Below, in pieces: positions 48,025 to 56,227 of a DNA stretch of 64,000 bases (positions within the stretch are counted from its first letter, which is position 1; every line of letters starts with the position of its first letter). The notes below the pieces were generated by a model. The model was not told the origin of the DNA and made no database searches. It was given only the letters and a program-made list of their open reading frames with translations. This DNA is from Caldicellulosiruptoraceae bacterium PP1 (GTDB lineage Bacteria; Bacillota; Thermoanaerobacteria; Caldicellulosiruptorales; Caldicellulosiruptoraceae), in the NCBI GenBank assembly GCA_041320695.1, contig JBGGOQ010000006.1:78626-142625 (forward strand), given 5' to 3'. A program made the translations under genes and the position numbers.

Positions 48025-48048
48025 GGCTATCCATCTGGATAGCCCTTT
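48025..48048. terminator. Terminator between convergent genes
   Basis: An eight-bp perfect stem, GGCTATCC (48025-48032) with GGATAGCC (48037-48044), then CTTTGTT. It lies between the plus-strand nuclease gene and the end of the minus-strand lysine operon, so it may serve both. Confidence 0.65.
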
Positions 48049-48049
48049 G

Positions 48050-48514
48050 TTAAACTTCAAATCTACTTTTAATAATCTCAATAGCCTTTTCTTCATCTTT
48101 TTGTTCTATCAAGTAGGATATATCAACCTCGCTAGTTGTTACCATTTTAAGTTCTACCCCTGCATCAGCAAGTGCTTGAAAGAGTGATGCAGCAACACCG
48201 GGGATATCTCTCATAGCCTCTCCATAAATTGAGAGCTTTAAGAGGTTTGATATGATATCAATACGAAGATTTGGTATATCCTTTTTAAAGTTGCTAAGAG
48301 CAATTATAGCCTTAGAAACATTCTCTTCATCCAAACTGAATGAAAGATTGACATTTCCTTTATACGGTGCAGTTTGGCTAATCATATCAATGTTAATATT
48401 ATTTTTTGCAATTTCATTAAAGATTGAAGCAATCAAATTAATATTATTAGGAACATTATCAAGTGTTATCATAGCAACATTTGGATAAATATTAAGATTA
48501 GTAATAGGCTTCAA
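48050..48514 (-). CDS. Free-standing double ACT protein, aspartokinase regulatory-domain-like
   Basis: The 154-aa protein consists of two ACT domains (about 13-80 and 85-154), with NVAMITLDNVPNNINLIASIF and DIPGVAASLFQALADAGVELKMV patterns matching the C-terminal lysine/threonine-binding half of aspartokinase. No kinase domain is present. TTG 48514 lies six bases after GAGGTG; the longer GTG is inside that site. It is the last gene of the asd-dapA-dapB operon, 10 bases after dapB, so a role as allosteric partner for lysine synthesis is likely. Whether it binds a separate catalytic aspartokinase is unknown. Confidence 0.78.
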   Translation of the reverse strand: MKPITNLNIYPNVAMITLDNVPNNINLIASIFNEIAKNNINIDMISQTAPYKGNVNLSFSLDEENVSKAIIALSNFKKDIPNLRIDIISNLLKLSIYGEAMRDIPGVAASLFQALADAGVELKMVTTSEVDISYLIEQKDEEKAIEIIKSRFEV

Positions 48515-48524
48515 AAATAACACC

Positions 48525-49283
48525 TCACATATAATTAATTAAGTCGCTCATATTATATATACCCGCTTTTTGTTTAGTAATAAACTTTGAAGCGTTTAAA
48601 GCACCATAAGCAAAGATTTCCTTTGACATTGCTGTATGTTTTATCTCGATAATTTCATCTTGTCCAGCGAAAATAACACTATGCTCACCAACAATAGTTC
48701 CGCCTCTGATTGAATGAATACCTATTTCAGAAACATTTCTTTTTTTTCTCTTATTATGTCTATCATAGATATATTCAAAGCTATTATTTGCAACCTCATT
48801 TATTGCATCAGCAAGCATAAGTGCTGTACCTGATGGTGCATCTATTTTTTGGTTGTGGTGTTTTTCAATTATTTCAATGTCAAAACTTTTGCCTAAGGTT
48901 TTATATGCCTTTTGAATAAGATTCATAACTAAATTTACACCTAATGACATATTATAAGACCAAAAAACTGGTATATGTTTTGAAGCCTCAATTATTTTTT
49001 CCTTTTGTTCAGAACTAAATCCAGTTGTTGCAACAACTATAGGTTTTTTCATTTTAACTGCATAATCTAATACCCTTAGGGTTGCCTCTGGTATAGAAAA
49101 GTCTATTATACAGTCAAAATCAATGTTTATTTGGTCACAATTAGAAAATACTGGGTAATCAAAATTCCTTGTTTCATTAATATCAAGACCTGCAACAATT
49201 TTTATATCTTCAAAGTTTAATGCAGCAGTTGAAACAACTTTACCCATTTTTCCATTACAACCGTTTAGTAATACTTTTAACAT
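48525..49283 (-). CDS. dapB: 4-Hydroxy-tetrahydrodipicolinate reductase
   Basis: NAD(P)H-dependent reductase of the diaminopimelate/dipicolinate pathway. The nucleotide-binding start is VLLNGCNGKMG (about 4-14), the catalytic region is EIIEKHHNQKIDAPSGTA (about 140-157), and SIRGGTIVGEHSV is near 195. ATG 49283 follows GGAGAG; the in-frame starts up to 49322 overlap the dapA end. 252 aa, normal length. Confidence 0.95.
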   Translation of the reverse strand: MLKVLLNGCNGKMGKVVSTAALNFEDIKIVAGLDINETRNFDYPVFSNCDQINIDFDCIIDFSIPEATLRVLDYAVKMKKPIVVATTGFSSEQKEKIIEASKHIPVFWSYNMSLGVNLVMNLIQKAYKTLGKSFDIEIIEKHHNQKIDAPSGTALMLADAINEVANNSFEYIYDRHNKRKKRNVSEIGIHSIRGGTIVGEHSVIFAGQDEIIEIKHTAMSKEIFAYGALNASKFITKQKAGIYNMSDLINYM

Positions 49284-49311
49284 TGGTATTCTCTCCATTT
49301 CAAAACTATTT

Positions 49312-50199
49312 TTAATTGACAAGTTTTATACCATAATCTAAAAGAGCTTTTTTAAGAATTTCTTTATTTTTTTCAGACATAGGAACTAATGGCAATCTTG
49401 GTTTTCCTACATTAAAGCCCATCATGTTAAGTGCTTCTTTAACTGGTATTGGGTTAACCTCAATAAATAAAGCCTTTATTATTGGAAGTAACTTAAGTTG
49501 TAATTCTTTTGCTTTTTTAATATCACCATTTAAGAAATATTCAACAATATCATGTGTTTCATTAGGCAAGATATTTGCAAGTACTGATATAACACCTATG
49601 CCACCTAAAGAAAGTATGGGAACAATTTGGTCATCATTTCCTGAATAAATGTCAATATCTGGACAAAGTTGAGCAATTTCAGCTATCTGAACAATATTGC
49701 TACTTGCTTCCTTTATTGCTCTGATGTTTGGTATTGTACTTAATTCTTTTACTGTTTCAGGTGTTATATTAAGACCAGTTCTTGAAGGAACATTATAAAG
49801 TATTATTGGTATTGAAACCTTTTCAGCAATTTTACTAAAGTGAGCTATAAGTCCTTTTTGTGTTGTTTTGTTATAGTATGGTGTTACGTGTAAAAGCCCA
49901 TCAGCACCTAATTCTTGAGCTTTTATTGATAGCTCCACTGCATGCTTTGTATCATTGCTGCCTGTTCCTGCAATTACTGGCTTTTTTCCTGCAACTCTAT
50001 CTATAACAAATCTAATAACTTCTAAATGTTCATCATCTGGCATAGTAGAAGGCTCACCAGTTGTTCCACAAACAATTATTGCATCTGTCTTACTTTCAAG
50101 ATGAAAGTCAACCAATCTTGCTAAAACTTCATAATCAACAGATTCATCATCTTTAAATGGAGTAATTAAGGCAACACCAGAGCCTTTAAAAAGAGACAT
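49312..50199 (-). CDS. dapA: 4-Hydroxy-tetrahydrodipicolinate synthase
   Basis: Condenses pyruvate with aspartate semialdehyde. The TIM-barrel signatures are GTTGEPSTM (about 43-51), YYNKTTQKGL, the Tyr in YNVPSRTGLNI (about 135) and the Schiff-base lysine in IRAIKEAS (about 162). At 295 aa it is normal. A GGAGGTATTTTAA site precedes ATG 50199. It is the second gene of the riboswitch-controlled operon. Confidence 0.96.
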   Translation of the reverse strand: MSLFKGSGVALITPFKDDESVDYEVLARLVDFHLESKTDAIIVCGTTGEPSTMPDDEHLEVIRFVIDRVAGKKPVIAGTGSNDTKHAVELSIKAQELGADGLLHVTPYYNKTTQKGLIAHFSKIAEKVSIPIILYNVPSRTGLNITPETVKELSTIPNIRAIKEASSNIVQIAEIAQLCPDIDIYSGNDDQIVPILSLGGIGVISVLANILPNETHDIVEYFLNGDIKKAKELQLKLLPIIKALFIEVNPIPVKEALNMMGFNVGKPRLPLVPMSEKNKEILKKALLDYGIKLVN

Positions 50200-50211
50200 T
50201 TAAAATACCTC

Positions 50212-51213
50212 CTAAATAAAATAATACTCAATCAACTTTTGAGCTATCTGAACAGCATTGGTTGCTGCTCCTTTTCTAATGTTATCAGCAACAACCCAAA
50301 GATTAACGCCACTTTCAACGCTTTCGTCCCTTCTAATTCTACCAACATAAACCTCATCATGACCAGATGCATTTATTGGCATTGGGTAAATAAGCTTTTC
50401 TGGGTCATCTTCTACAATTACGCCTGGAGCATTTCTTAAAATTTCTTTTAATTCTTCTAGATCAAATTGCTTTTCAAACTCAACATTTATTGACTCACTA
50501 TGACCATTAACAACAGGGACTCTAACTGTTGTAGCAGTTATCTTTAATGAATAATCGCCAAGTATTTTTTGTGTTTCGTTAATCATTTTCATTTCTTCTT
50601 TTGTATATCCATTTGGTAAGAATACATCAATGTGAGGTAGAACATTTCCTGCTATTGGATGTGGGAATTTCTTTGGTGCTTCACCTTTTATACCATTTTC
50701 AAGGTCAGCAACACCTTGTTGGCCAGCTCCAGAAACAGCTTGATATGTTGAATATACTATTCTCTTGATTTTATATTTGTCATGTAATGGTTTTAATACA
50801 ACAACTGCTTGAATTGTTGAACAGTTAGGATTTGCAATAATATTTTTATGCCACTTAATATCATCAGGGTTTACTTCTGGGACAACTAACGGAACATCTT
50901 TTTCCATTCTCCAAGCACTGCTATTATCAACAACAATACATCCTTTTGAAGCTGCTATTGGAGCATATTTTAATGAAACTGATGCACCAGCTGAGAAAAG
51001 TGCAATATCAATGCCTCTATCAAATGAGTCTTCCTTTAGTTCTTCGATTACATATTTCTTTCCCATAAACTCTACTTCTTTTCCAGCTGATTTACTTGAT
51101 GCAAATAAAAAGTATTCACTAACTGGTAAATTTCTTTCTTCTAAAACCTTAAGAAATGTTCTTCCAACTAAACCTGTGGCACCTACAACTGCCATTCTAA
51201 TTTGTTTTTTCAA
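50212..51213 (-). CDS. asd: Aspartate-semialdehyde dehydrogenase
   Basis: Makes aspartate semialdehyde, the branch point to lysine, methionine and threonine. It has GATGLVGRTFLKVL at the start, the active-site Cys in NPNCSTIQ (about 131), and the catalytic His in NGHSESINVE (about 235). At 333 aa it is normal. TTG 51213 has GAGGAGG eight bases upstream; the TTG two codons earlier is closer to it and also possible. It is the first gene after the lysine riboswitch. Confidence 0.95.
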   Translation of the reverse strand: MKKQIRMAVVGATGLVGRTFLKVLEERNLPVSEYFLFASSKSAGKEVEFMGKKYVIEELKEDSFDRGIDIALFSAGASVSLKYAPIAASKGCIVVDNSSAWRMEKDVPLVVPEVNPDDIKWHKNIIANPNCSTIQAVVVLKPLHDKYKIKRIVYSTYQAVSGAGQQGVADLENGIKGEAPKKFPHPIAGNVLPHIDVFLPNGYTKEEMKMINETQKILGDYSLKITATTVRVPVVNGHSESINVEFEKQFDLEELKEILRNAPGVIVEDDPEKLIYPMPINASGHDEVYVGRIRRDESVESGVNLWVVADNIRKGAATNAVQIAQKLIEYYFI

Positions 51214-51245
51214 TGACAAAACCTCCTCTTAAAAATAAAATAAAA

Positions 51246-51265
51246 AAGCTGGGGTATAACCAGCT
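51246..51265 (-). terminator. Intrinsic terminator of the lysine riboswitch
   Basis: On the minus strand AAGCTGG pairs with CCCAGCTT around a TTATAC-type loop and runs into TTTTTTATTTT just before the asd ribosome site. It is the expression platform for the L-box upstream. A long AT-rich hairpin (51267-51316) lies between aptamer and terminator and may take part in antitermination. Confidence 0.8.
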
Positions 51266-51314
51266 TCTGTTAATATATTAATGTTGTAAAAATAATACAA
51301 CACTATATATTAAC

Positions 51315-51484
51315 AGATAGCGCTCCATCATAAAAGATGACAGTAGTATGGATATTCTCCATACTCCCAGGAGATTTTTTAAGGAAGTGAAAAATCTCCT
51401 TCGGCATCTTTTCCTTTCTGATAAGAATCATATATGCTTCCTACATATCATCTTATCATACTCTTAAAAGATGCACCTCTATCT
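51315..51484 (-). promoter_or_regulatory. Lysine riboswitch (L-box)
   Basis: On the minus strand the leader starts AGATAGAGGTGC, then AAGAGTA, GATGCCGAAGGAG, CTCCTGGGAG, CTGTC and finishes GGAGCGCTATCT. The first and last six bases (AGATAG/CTATCT) form P1, and the conserved purine-rich core blocks of the L-box are in the right order. Excess lysine should stabilise the aptamer and terminate transcription before asd-dapA-dapB-ACT. Confidence 0.93.
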
Positions 51485-51530
51485 ATTAATATACTATTCA
51501 CATTTTTGATATTTTGCTTACGTTTATATA

Positions 51531-51560
51531 ATAATACCATTAGTGTTATTATAGTGTCAA
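51531..51560 (-). promoter_or_regulatory. Promoter of the asd-dap operon
   Basis: On the minus strand TTGACA (51560-51555) and TATTAT (51536-51531) are separated by 18 bases. Initiation near 51524 is about 40 bases before the riboswitch aptamer. A second copy of this element lies on the other side of the IS at 53587-53616. Confidence 0.7.
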
Positions 51561-51637
51561 ATAAATTTTTAGTTAAAGCAATGTAAGAACTAAAGAGTAT
51601 CCCCCCAGTTTTGCAGCAAATTTTAGAATAAGGTAGT

Positions 51638-51676
51638 CCGAAATTATTAATAGAACTGATGATTTCGGGTATTTTT
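51638..51676 (+). terminator. Terminator-like hairpin inside the IS left end
   Basis: CCGAAAT (51638-51644) pairs with ATTTCGG (51662-51668) around a 17-base loop and is followed by GTATTTTTATTTTG. It sits between the end of the IS and the transposase promoter, a common way to limit impinging transcription. Confidence 0.5.
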
Positions 51677-51700
51677 ATTTTGTTTTTTGTCAAAAATTAG

Positions 51701-51729
51701 TAGACAAATGTATGCTATTGTGATATAAT
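51701..51729 (+). promoter_or_regulatory. Transposase promoter
   Basis: TAGACA (51701-51706) and TATAAT (51724-51729) with a 17-base spacer, 35 bases before the transposase ATG. Confidence 0.6.
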
Positions 51730-51763
51730 ATAACTATCTTTGTTAATTGTGAGGTATCGTTTT

Positions 51764-53482
51764 ATGCATTTGAGTAAAATTAAAAATAAAAAAACTGGTC
51801 GTATTTATTTATCTATCGTTCAAAGCTATCGTGATAGCATTACTAAAAAGCCTAAGCATATTACTATTAAATCTCTTGGCTATCTCGATGAACTTCAAAA
51901 ACAGTATGAAGACCCTATTGCCTTCTTTACCGAGGAAGTTCGAAAAATGAATGAACAAAATGTTACTGATAATTCAACAATATCTTTTTCTATAAATAAA
52001 GATGAACGTATTTCTGTTGATTCTACAAATCGAAAAAATTTTGGTTATGCAGCATTAAGTAAAATTTATCATGAGCTTAAAATTGATTCTTTCCTCAAAA
52101 ACCGTCAAAGGCACACCAAAGAAGATTATGATGCTAACGCAATTATGAAACTCCTTGTATTTTCTCGTTTGCTTTACCCTGCTTCTAAGAAAAAAACTTA
52201 TGAAAATAGAAATGTGTTCTTTGAGAATTTTGACTTCTCTTTAGATGATATATACAGATGCCTATCTCTTCTTAACAAATATAAAGATGACCTTCAACTA
52301 TGGATTCATGAACACATAAAGGAAAAATACAATCGTAATACCAATTTGGTTTACTATGATGTAACTAATTATTACTTTGAAATTGATGAACAAGATGAAC
52401 TACGCAGAAATGGAGACTCAAAGGAACATCGTCCAGATCCTATTGTTCAAATGGGCTTATTTATGGATACTAACGGAATTCCTATTACATATAAGCTTTT
52501 TCCTGGTAATTCACCAGATAAAACTACTTTAATTCCAGCATTAAGAAGAATTCAACATGATTATTCTTTGGGCAGAATTATTGTTGTTGCTGATAGAGGT
52601 ATAATTACTGGAGATAACATCTGGTATACTTTATCAGATGGTAATGGATATGTATTTAGCTATTCTGTTCGTAGTGCTGATAAAGAATTCAAAAACTTTG
52701 TTCTTAATGAAAATGGTTATGTTAACAAAGGAGATGGTTTTAAGATAAAATCAAGGCTTTATCCAAGAGAAATACTTGTTACTACTACCAATGGGAAAAA
52801 GATGAAAAAGGTTGTAGATGAGAAACAGGTTGTTTTTTATAGTGAAAAATACGCTTTAAAGGCTAAATATGAGCGTGCTGCAGCCATAGAAAAAGCTAAA
52901 GACTTAATTAAAAATCCAACTAAATATAATAAATCTACATTGTACGGTGCCGCAAAATATGTAAAAAATCTTGCTTTCGATGAAGATACTGGTGAAATAC
53001 TTGAAAGTGTACAACAACATTTATTGTTTGATGAGGAAAAATTACGAGAAGAAGAAAAGTATGATGGGTATTATGCTATTGTAACCAGCGAATACAAGGA
53101 ATCTGATGATAAAATTATTGAGATATATCGTGGACTTTGGAAGATAGAAGAATCATTTAAGGTAACAAAGAGTGATTTTGAAAGCAGACCAGTATATTTA
53201 TCACTTAAAGAGCATATAGAAGCACATTTTCTTACATGTTTTGTAGCACTTGTAATAGCAAGATTGCTTGAATATAAGTTGCAAAGTAAATATTCAGTAT
53301 CAGCTATTCTTGAAAGTTTGAGCAAAGCTTCTTGTAGTCACATACAGCATAATTACTATTTATTTGACTTTTACAATGAGATTCTTTCCGATATTGGTGT
53401 AATATTGGATATTGATTTTGGAAAAAAATTTATGACACTTGGTGAAATTAAAAAAATTTTAGGTGAAACTAAAAAATCTTAA
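51764..53482 (+). CDS. IS1634-family DDE transposase
   Basis: A 572-aa transposase of the IS4-like DDE superfamily. Family segments are VYYDVTNYYFEID (first Asp, about 205), VADRGIITGDNIWYT (second Asp, about 280) and the YREK-like glutamate region IYRGLWKIEESFKVTKSDF (about 463), followed by HFLTCFVALVIARLLEYKL. The frame is uninterrupted, so the element may be active. ATG 51764 follows GAGGTATCG; the longer frame to 51740 has no site. A downstream terminator is present. Confidence 0.93.
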   Translation: MHLSKIKNKKTGRIYLSIVQSYRDSITKKPKHITIKSLGYLDELQKQYEDPIAFFTEEVRKMNEQNVTDNSTISFSINKDERISVDSTNRKNFGYAALSKIYHELKIDSFLKNRQRHTKEDYDANAIMKLLVFSRLLYPASKKKTYENRNVFFENFDFSLDDIYRCLSLLNKYKDDLQLWIHEHIKEKYNRNTNLVYYDVTNYYFEIDEQDELRRNGDSKEHRPDPIVQMGLFMDTNGIPITYKLFPGNSPDKTTLIPALRRIQHDYSLGRIIVVADRGIITGDNIWYTLSDGNGYVFSYSVRSADKEFKNFVLNENGYVNKGDGFKIKSRLYPREILVTTTNGKKMKKVVDEKQVVFYSEKYALKAKYERAAAIEKAKDLIKNPTKYNKSTLYGAAKYVKNLAFDEDTGEILESVQQHLLFDEEKLREEEKYDGYYAIVTSEYKESDDKIIEIYRGLWKIEESFKVTKSDFESRPVYLSLKEHIEAHFLTCFVALVIARLLEYKLQSKYSVSAILESLSKASCSHIQHNYYLFDFYNEILSDIGVILDIDFGKKFMTLGEIKKILGETKKS

Positions 53483-53510
53483 TTTTTCACTACATAAATA
53501 TGACAATTAT

Positions 53511-53557
53511 AAAGAGCCCATAACCTTGTATTATCAATAGGTTAAGGGCTCTTTTTA
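53511..53557 (+). terminator. Terminator after the transposase
   Basis: A roughly 16-bp stem, AAAGAGCCCATAACCT with AGGTTAAGGGCTCTTT, has one bulge and is followed by TTTAT. Confidence 0.85.
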
Positions 53558-53586
53558 TCTTCATTTACTGCAAAAGTCAGGATATA

Positions 53587-53616
53587 ATAATACCACTAGT
53601 GTAAAACGACTGTCAA
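53587..53616 (-). promoter_or_regulatory. Second copy of the asd-type promoter element beyond the IS
   Basis: On the minus strand TTGACA (53616-53611), an 18-base spacer ending CTAGTGG, and TATTATTATAT repeat the layout of the asd promoter at 51531-51560. Matching blocks are ATATAATAATACCA, TAGTGT, TGTCAAAT and TTTTTAGTTAA. Transcription from it would run into the IS right end, antisense to the transposase 3' region. Confidence 0.6.
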
Positions 53617-54530
53617 ATTATTTTTTAGTTAAGTTCATTTTGAAAAAGTGTGTCATTTAATATTTCGATTTAGGAAAAATAATTTATATGAAAAAGTTCT
53701 ATGGATGCTATTTTTTATATGAAAAATATTCCATCGTTCTTATTAATATTTAAATTAATAAAATTTAAATTTTATAGTTTGATCATAAAAATATACTATA
53801 TAGATACAAAAAATATATAATGACAAGATAATAAAAGAAAAACAAAGTAAATAAAAGAAAAAGTGTTAATTATATAGAAAAATCAAAAAATATAAAAAAA
53901 AAAAAAAATAAAATAAGCATAAAATAAGAATTGACACAAAAATAATGATTTAATAGAATTAACCTAACAAATGGAAATATAGTAATACATATTATTTATA
54001 AGATATATTTAATAACTCATAATTTATATTACATATGTGGCTATATTGTTTGTTTTTTCATAAGAATATTATGCATGATATATCTTAATTTGCATTAACA
54101 TAATTTCATCTTCATACTGAAAACAAAGCAATATTGTTTTATGTTTCTATATAATTAATAGAAAATCCTTTTTTAATTACATCTCTCAATATTCGCTATT
54201 AATAATGAATATTCAAAATAAAAAATATAAATTTGTTGTATCTCTATTTAATATCAATAAATTATATATTAAAAAATGTAATTTTTTTATTATATATTTT
54301 GATTAATAAAGATAATTAATAATTGGTTTTTTACAAATTTATTAAATATTATAGTCATGCTGCAAATTTGTTGATATATTATACATTTATTTAAATTTAT
54401 TCTTGTGTTTTATATAAATAGTATTAGAATGAGTATGCTATATGAAAAATTTTTTGAATAATTAATTGATATTATAAAACAATAGTTTAAGGTAAACATT
54501 TAACAATTATATAAAATTGGAGGGAATAAT
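53617..54530. other. Long AT-rich non-coding region upstream of the peptide-modification locus
   Basis: More than 900 bases with no convincing gene. Open frames are 20 codons or shorter and lack ribosome sites. It contains a run of about 14 A (53895-53908), repeats of TATATGAAAAA (near 53685, 53717 and 54440) and one good promoter at 53931. It may be a long leader or decayed sequence. Confidence 0.55.
53931..53959 (+). promoter_or_regulatory. Candidate promoter upstream of the radical-SAM operon
   Basis: TTGACA (53931-53936) and TAGAAT (53954-53959) with a 17-base spacer. It points toward the radical-SAM gene but is about 570 bases away, so it would give a long untranslated leader. No better pair is seen closer to the gene. 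Confidence 0.45.
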
Positions 54531-55889
54531 ATGGATTTGATTAGTTATGAGATTAAAAAAAATATATTTTATTTGCCAACAAAAGGTTTAGTAATAATAT
54601 TTAAAAATAATGTTAATAAAATAGAAAAAATAAGATTAATGAGAGATATATCTAAAGAATATGGTAATATTTTTGAAATGGAAACTTTACCTAAAATTAA
54701 TGAAGTGAAATTTAGAGCTAATTATATAGTAATCTTTCCAACCTCAAATTGTAATTTAAAATGTGTATATTGTTACTATGAATCTGGAGGAGAAAATTCT
54801 ATACAATTAAGCGAAAAACAAGTTGATAATATATTGAAAAAACTAGTACAAAATAGCATTTTATTGTCACGAGGTGAAGAAAGAAAAAGAAAAATGACAT
54901 TAATGATTGCTGGAGGTGGGGAACCTACATATAACAAGGAATTTTTCTATTATATTGTTGAGAGATTTAAAGATTTAGCTAATAAATATAATATAGAAAA
55001 AGAATTATATCTTATAACTAATGGTATTTTTGATTATGATATAGCAGAGTATATATTAAATAACTTTGATGGGGTTCAAATTTCTTATGATGGATTGCCA
55101 GAAATTCAAAATAAAAATCGCCCCACACTAAACTGTAAAAATTCTAATGAGATTGTTGAGAAAAATATTGAATATTTTGATAAAAATAAATTTAAATATC
55201 ATATTAGATCAACATTATTACCAAGAGATTTTAAAAAAATACCAGAAATAATTGATTATTGCTTTACTAAATTTAAGAATTTATCATTGATTAATGTTGA
55301 ACCAGTATTTAACAAAGGTAGAGCTGAAAATATGAATATATTGTCTTATAATAATAAGTTAGATTTTATTAATTCTTTTGAAGAAGCATGGAAATTGATT
55401 TATAAAAAGAACTACAAAGGAATAATAAAAACTCATTATTTACAGGCTCCATCTGGAAAACAATATTATTGTTCTTCAAGCATAGGAAAAGGCTATTATT
55501 TAAACGAAGAAGGATGGATAATGAGTTGTTCTGAAAAATTACCTTTATCTGATTATGCAATTGGCTTTGTAGACAAATTAGATATTAAATATGTTAAAAC
55601 TTCTCAACAATATTTTTTACCTCATGAAGAATTGATTAATTCATGTAAAGCATGTTTTGCTTTCTTTCATTGCAAGGGAGGATGCCCCATGCTAATAAAA
55701 AAAGATAAAAATGGACTAATAGATGAGGTAAGTAGAGCAAGTTGTGAACTAACAAGGAATTTTATTGAAAGGGCAATAGACAATTTTTTGAAAAAAGAAA
55801 AATATTGTGAATATAAAGCTGAAGAATATAAAATATCTGATGAAAAAAAAGGTTTTATTGAGAAGATAATAAAAGTATTTATTGAATAG
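54531..55889 (+). CDS. Radical SAM/SPASM peptide maturase
   Basis: The 452-aa enzyme has the radical-SAM cluster motif C74-x3-C78-x2-C81 (CNLKCVYC) with IAGGGEPT (about 126-133). The SPASM C-terminal domain is complete: C314-x13-G-x4-C333, gap, C372-x2-C375-x5-C381-x3-C385, gap, C405, binding auxiliary [4Fe-4S] clusters. Such enzymes install thioether or C-C links in ribosomal peptides. It has no N-terminal PqqD-like fusion; a separate PqqD-like gene lies downstream. GGAGGG precedes ATG. The adjacent cysteine-rich peptide gene is the obvious substrate. Sactipeptide- or ranthipeptide-type chemistry is likely but not proved. Confidence 0.9.
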   Translation: MDLISYEIKKNIFYLPTKGLVIIFKNNVNKIEKIRLMRDISKEYGNIFEMETLPKINEVKFRANYIVIFPTSNCNLKCVYCYYESGGENSIQLSEKQVDNILKKLVQNSILLSRGEERKRKMTLMIAGGGEPTYNKEFFYYIVERFKDLANKYNIEKELYLITNGIFDYDIAEYILNNFDGVQISYDGLPEIQNKNRPTLNCKNSNEIVEKNIEYFDKNKFKYHIRSTLLPRDFKKIPEIIDYCFTKFKNLSLINVEPVFNKGRAENMNILSYNNKLDFINSFEEAWKLIYKKNYKGIIKTHYLQAPSGKQYYCSSSIGKGYYLNEEGWIMSCSEKLPLSDYAIGFVDKLDIKYVKTSQQYFLPHEELINSCKACFAFFHCKGGCPMLIKKDKNGLIDEVSRASCELTRNFIERAIDNFLKKEKYCEYKAEEYKISDEKKGFIEKIIKVFIE

Positions 55890-55964
55890 TGTAAAATGAG
55901 TCTTGCATCGTGCCTTTTTTAAAAATATATATTTATTTATTTTAAAAAGAAGGGAGGAATAAAA

Positions 55965-56093
55965 TTGATAAAAGAATATGTAAAGCCAATGATTGAAGAA
56001 ATAACAGAAGATGAATTATTAGCTTTTGAAGCAGATGCACTTTCTTGCAGTTTCTGCAAACCTATCTGTAATTTTTGTGGTGTAAATTTCTGA
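55965..56093 (+). CDS. Candidate RiPP precursor peptide (42 aa, cysteine-rich core)
   Basis: TTG 55965 lies seven bases after GGGAGG, a strong site. The peptide has an acidic, helical leader (residues 1-26, with KPMIEEITEDELLAFEADA) and a C-terminal core CSFCKPICNFCGVNF (28-42). The core holds four cysteines as C28-x2-C31-x3-C35-x2-C38, all four in the last 15 residues. The protein is directly between the radical-SAM gene and the PqqD-like gene. Leader/core contrast, size and position are those of a RiPP precursor. Thioethers from these cysteines to neighbouring residues are the expected product; the cleavage site is unknown. Confidence 0.85.
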   Translation: MIKEYVKPMIEEITEDELLAFEADALSCSFCKPICNFCGVNF

Positions 56094-56227
56094 TATTAAA
56101 TTTATAATATAAAAAAAGAATAATCGGATTTAATGAGGCAGATGCAGGGCTCTATATAAAATTATTAATAACATTGTAGTGAAAAATTGAAAAAGTAAAA
56201 ATCAAATCCAAAAGGAGGTTGTTAATA

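Larger units (their letters stand above)
51598..53584 (+). mobile_element. IS1634-family insertion sequence (intact)
   Basis: The element is about 1.98 kb with one transposase gene. The imperfect inverted ends share TTTTGCAG-N-AAAT: TATCCCCCCAGTTTTGCAGC from 51598, and on the minus strand TATCCTGACTTTTGCAGTAA from 53584. Exact borders are uncertain by a few bases. A hairpin with CCGAAAT/ATTTCGG and a T-rich tail (51638-51675) near the left end could block outside transcription. IS1634-family elements are known for long target duplications, which bears on the repeat beside this one. Confidence 0.8.

Noticed and set aside
51267..51316. Long AT-rich hairpin as an independent terminator or repeat element
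   Set aside because: It lies between the L-box aptamer and its terminator and is better explained as part of the riboswitch expression platform.
51526..53640. Direct repeats around the IS as phage or island attachment sites
   Set aside because: There is no integrase, the repeats abut the ends of a DDE-transposase IS and coincide with promoter hexamers; a long target duplication or promoter copy fits better.
53688..53753. Short frame MKKFYGCYFLYEK... as a second precursor peptide
   Set aside because: Only 21 codons, no Shine-Dalgarno, no leader/core contrast, and in a region of random AT-rich frames.
53895..53908. Run of about 14 A as a regulatory or origin feature
   Set aside because: No DnaA-box-like or iteron sequence nearby; long A runs are expected at this base composition.
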